5,073 nt of DNA from Anaerolineaceae bacterium (GTDB lineage Bacteria > Planctomycetota > Phycisphaerae > FEN-1346 > JAACEH01). The stretch spans positions 1-5,073 of the forward strand of contig JAACEH010000156.1 of NCBI GenBank assembly GCA_011682595.1. Direction: 5' to 3'. Shown in pieces: positions 4,681 to 5,073 of this stretch (the first letter of the stretch is position 1; each line of letters begins with the position of its first letter). The translations under genes were made by a program, and so were the position numbers. Under the pieces are notes generated by a model that ran no database searches, was not told where the DNA came from, and was given only the letters and a program-made list of their open reading frames with translations.

Positions 4681-4717
4681 CTCGTGCTACGTAGCGAAGT
4701 GCTACTTCGCAGAGTAG
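4681..4717 (+). repeat. 37-nt intergenic hairpin repeat, copy D
   Basis: On the plus strand it begins CTCGTGCTAC and ends CGCAGAGTAG. It carries T at element position 20 and otherwise equals copy B. It lies in the prs-rplY space, 10 bases beyond the rplY ribosome binding site, antisense to the genes. The fold is intact: outer CTAC/GTAG 4 bp, a 3x3 internal loop, inner GCGAAG/CTTCGC 6 bp and a 5-base loop. Confidence 0.95.
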
Positions 4718-4724
4718 TAAAGGG

Positions 4725-4753
4725 GCCGGCCGCCTTCGAAAGCGGCGGCCGCC
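4725..4753 (-). terminator. GC-rich hairpin after prs, possible terminator
   Basis: GGCCGCC (4728-4734) and GGCGGCC (4744-4750) form a strong stem, extendable with one mismatch, starting 5 bases after the prs stop. On the minus strand only CCCCTTTA follows, a very short T-run, so termination would be partial at best. This could set prs apart from the downstream ribosomal genes. Confidence 0.4.
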
Positions 4754-4758
4754 TCACA

Positions 4759-5073
4759 CTACAATTCGTTTACGAACAGGCTGCTGACCGACTCCTGCCG
4801 GTGAATCCGCGAGATCGCGTCGCCCAGCAGGCCGGCTACGCTGAGGACCGTCAGTTTCTTCAGTTTCCTCGCCGACTCGTTCAGCGGCACAGTGTCGCTG
4901 ACCACCACCTGTTTGGCCGGCGAATCGGCTAGCCGCTTGACCCCCGGCCCGCAGAAAATGCCGTGAGTGGCCGCTACGTAGACATCCAGGGCGCCACACT
5001 GTTTGACCAGTTCGACGGCGGCGGTCACCGAACCGGCGGTCGAGATCATGTCGTCGAAGACGATCACATGGCG
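4759..5073 (-). CDS. prs: Ribose-phosphate pyrophosphokinase (PRPP synthetase), C-terminal part (cut by window edge)
   Basis: The enzyme makes phosphoribosyl pyrophosphate from ribose 5-phosphate and ATP for nucleotide, histidine and tryptophan synthesis. The last 104 residues are visible, about one third of a usual 310-320 residue protein. They open with RHVIVFDDMISTAGSV, the PRPP-binding loop (DDMISTAGS), followed by the C-terminal Rossmann-like half with VAATHGIFCGPGVKRL and VSDTVPLNE. The product ends with RIHRQESVSSLFVNEL, where ESVSSLF is the typical family ending. The stop is TAG at 4759-4761. The upstream start is outside the window. It precedes rplY/ctc by 104 bp. Confidence 0.96.
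   Translation of the reverse strand, partial: RHVIVFDDMISTAGSVTAAVELVKQCGALDVYVAATHGIFCGPGVKRLADSPAKQVVVSDTVPLNESARKLKKLTVLSVAGLLGDAISRIHRQESVSSLFVNEL

Noticed and set aside
3722..4717. Long plus-strand open frame of 331 codons opposite rplY and the start of pth
   Set aside because: It is antisense to clearly recognisable rplY and pth, has no family-like content and ends inside the 37-nt repeat; it is an expected shadow in GC-rich DNA.
1422..4717. The 37-nt repeats as a CRISPR array
   Set aside because: Copies are hundreds of bases apart with genes between them, occur on both strands and have no regular spacers.

Overview
The window is a GC-rich, densely packed bacterial chromosomal segment with eight protein genes, all on the minus strand. 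In transcription order (right to left) they are: the C-terminal part of prs (PRPP synthetase, 4759-5073), rplY/ctc (ribosomal protein L25, TL5 type), pth (peptidyl-tRNA hydrolase), rpsF (S6), ssb (single-stranded DNA-binding protein), rpsR (S18), rplI (L9) and the N-terminal third of dnaB (replicative helicase, 1-703). All are recognised from family motifs in their translations. The layout joins two gene sets that many bacteria keep apart: prs-ctc-pth (PRPP supply, ribosome assembly or stress, peptidyl-tRNA rescue) and rpsF-ssb-rpsR-rplI-dnaB (30S/50S proteins with replication-fork proteins). High GC, the long TL5-type L25 and this merged order suggest a planctomycete-like (possibly Phycisphaerae) genome. 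That placement is tentative, because no rRNA or other lineage marker is present.

The genes themselves are ordinary housekeeping genes. Most have clear AGGAGG-like ribosome binding sites; rplI and rpsF start with GTG. The intergenic spaces are more unusual. A near-identical 37-nt hairpin element sits in four of the seven spaces (1422-1458, 1859-1895, 2415-2451, 4681-4717). Two copies lie on each strand, and one is nested inside the halves of another copy. A second kind of GC-rich hairpin, edged by GTGGCA/TGCCAC, forms a cluster of three in the rplY-pth space (3867-3973) and a possible single relative in the rplI-dnaB space (842-863). These look like two REP/MITE-like families that have spread through the permissive gaps of an essential operon; no transposase is present in the window.

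Region by region: 1-703 dnaB (runs off the left edge); 704-939 spacer with a sigma70-like promoter candidate for dnaB and a perfect palindrome; 940-1389 rplI; 1390-1537 spacer with a 37-nt repeat and a GC hairpin; 1538-1765 rpsR; 1766-1895 spacer with a repeat touching the ssb stop codon; 1896-2369 ssb; 2370-2540 spacer with the nested repeat; 2541-3101 rpsF with an internal 60-bp tandem duplication; 3102-3169 short rpsF leader; 3170-3778 pth; 3779-3985 spacer with three hairpins; 3986-4654 rplY; 4655-4758 spacer with a repeat and a terminator-like hairpin; 4759-5073 prs (runs off the right edge). No tRNA, rRNA, CRISPR array, insertion sequence or phage gene was seen, and no gene-free stretch exceeds 300 bases.
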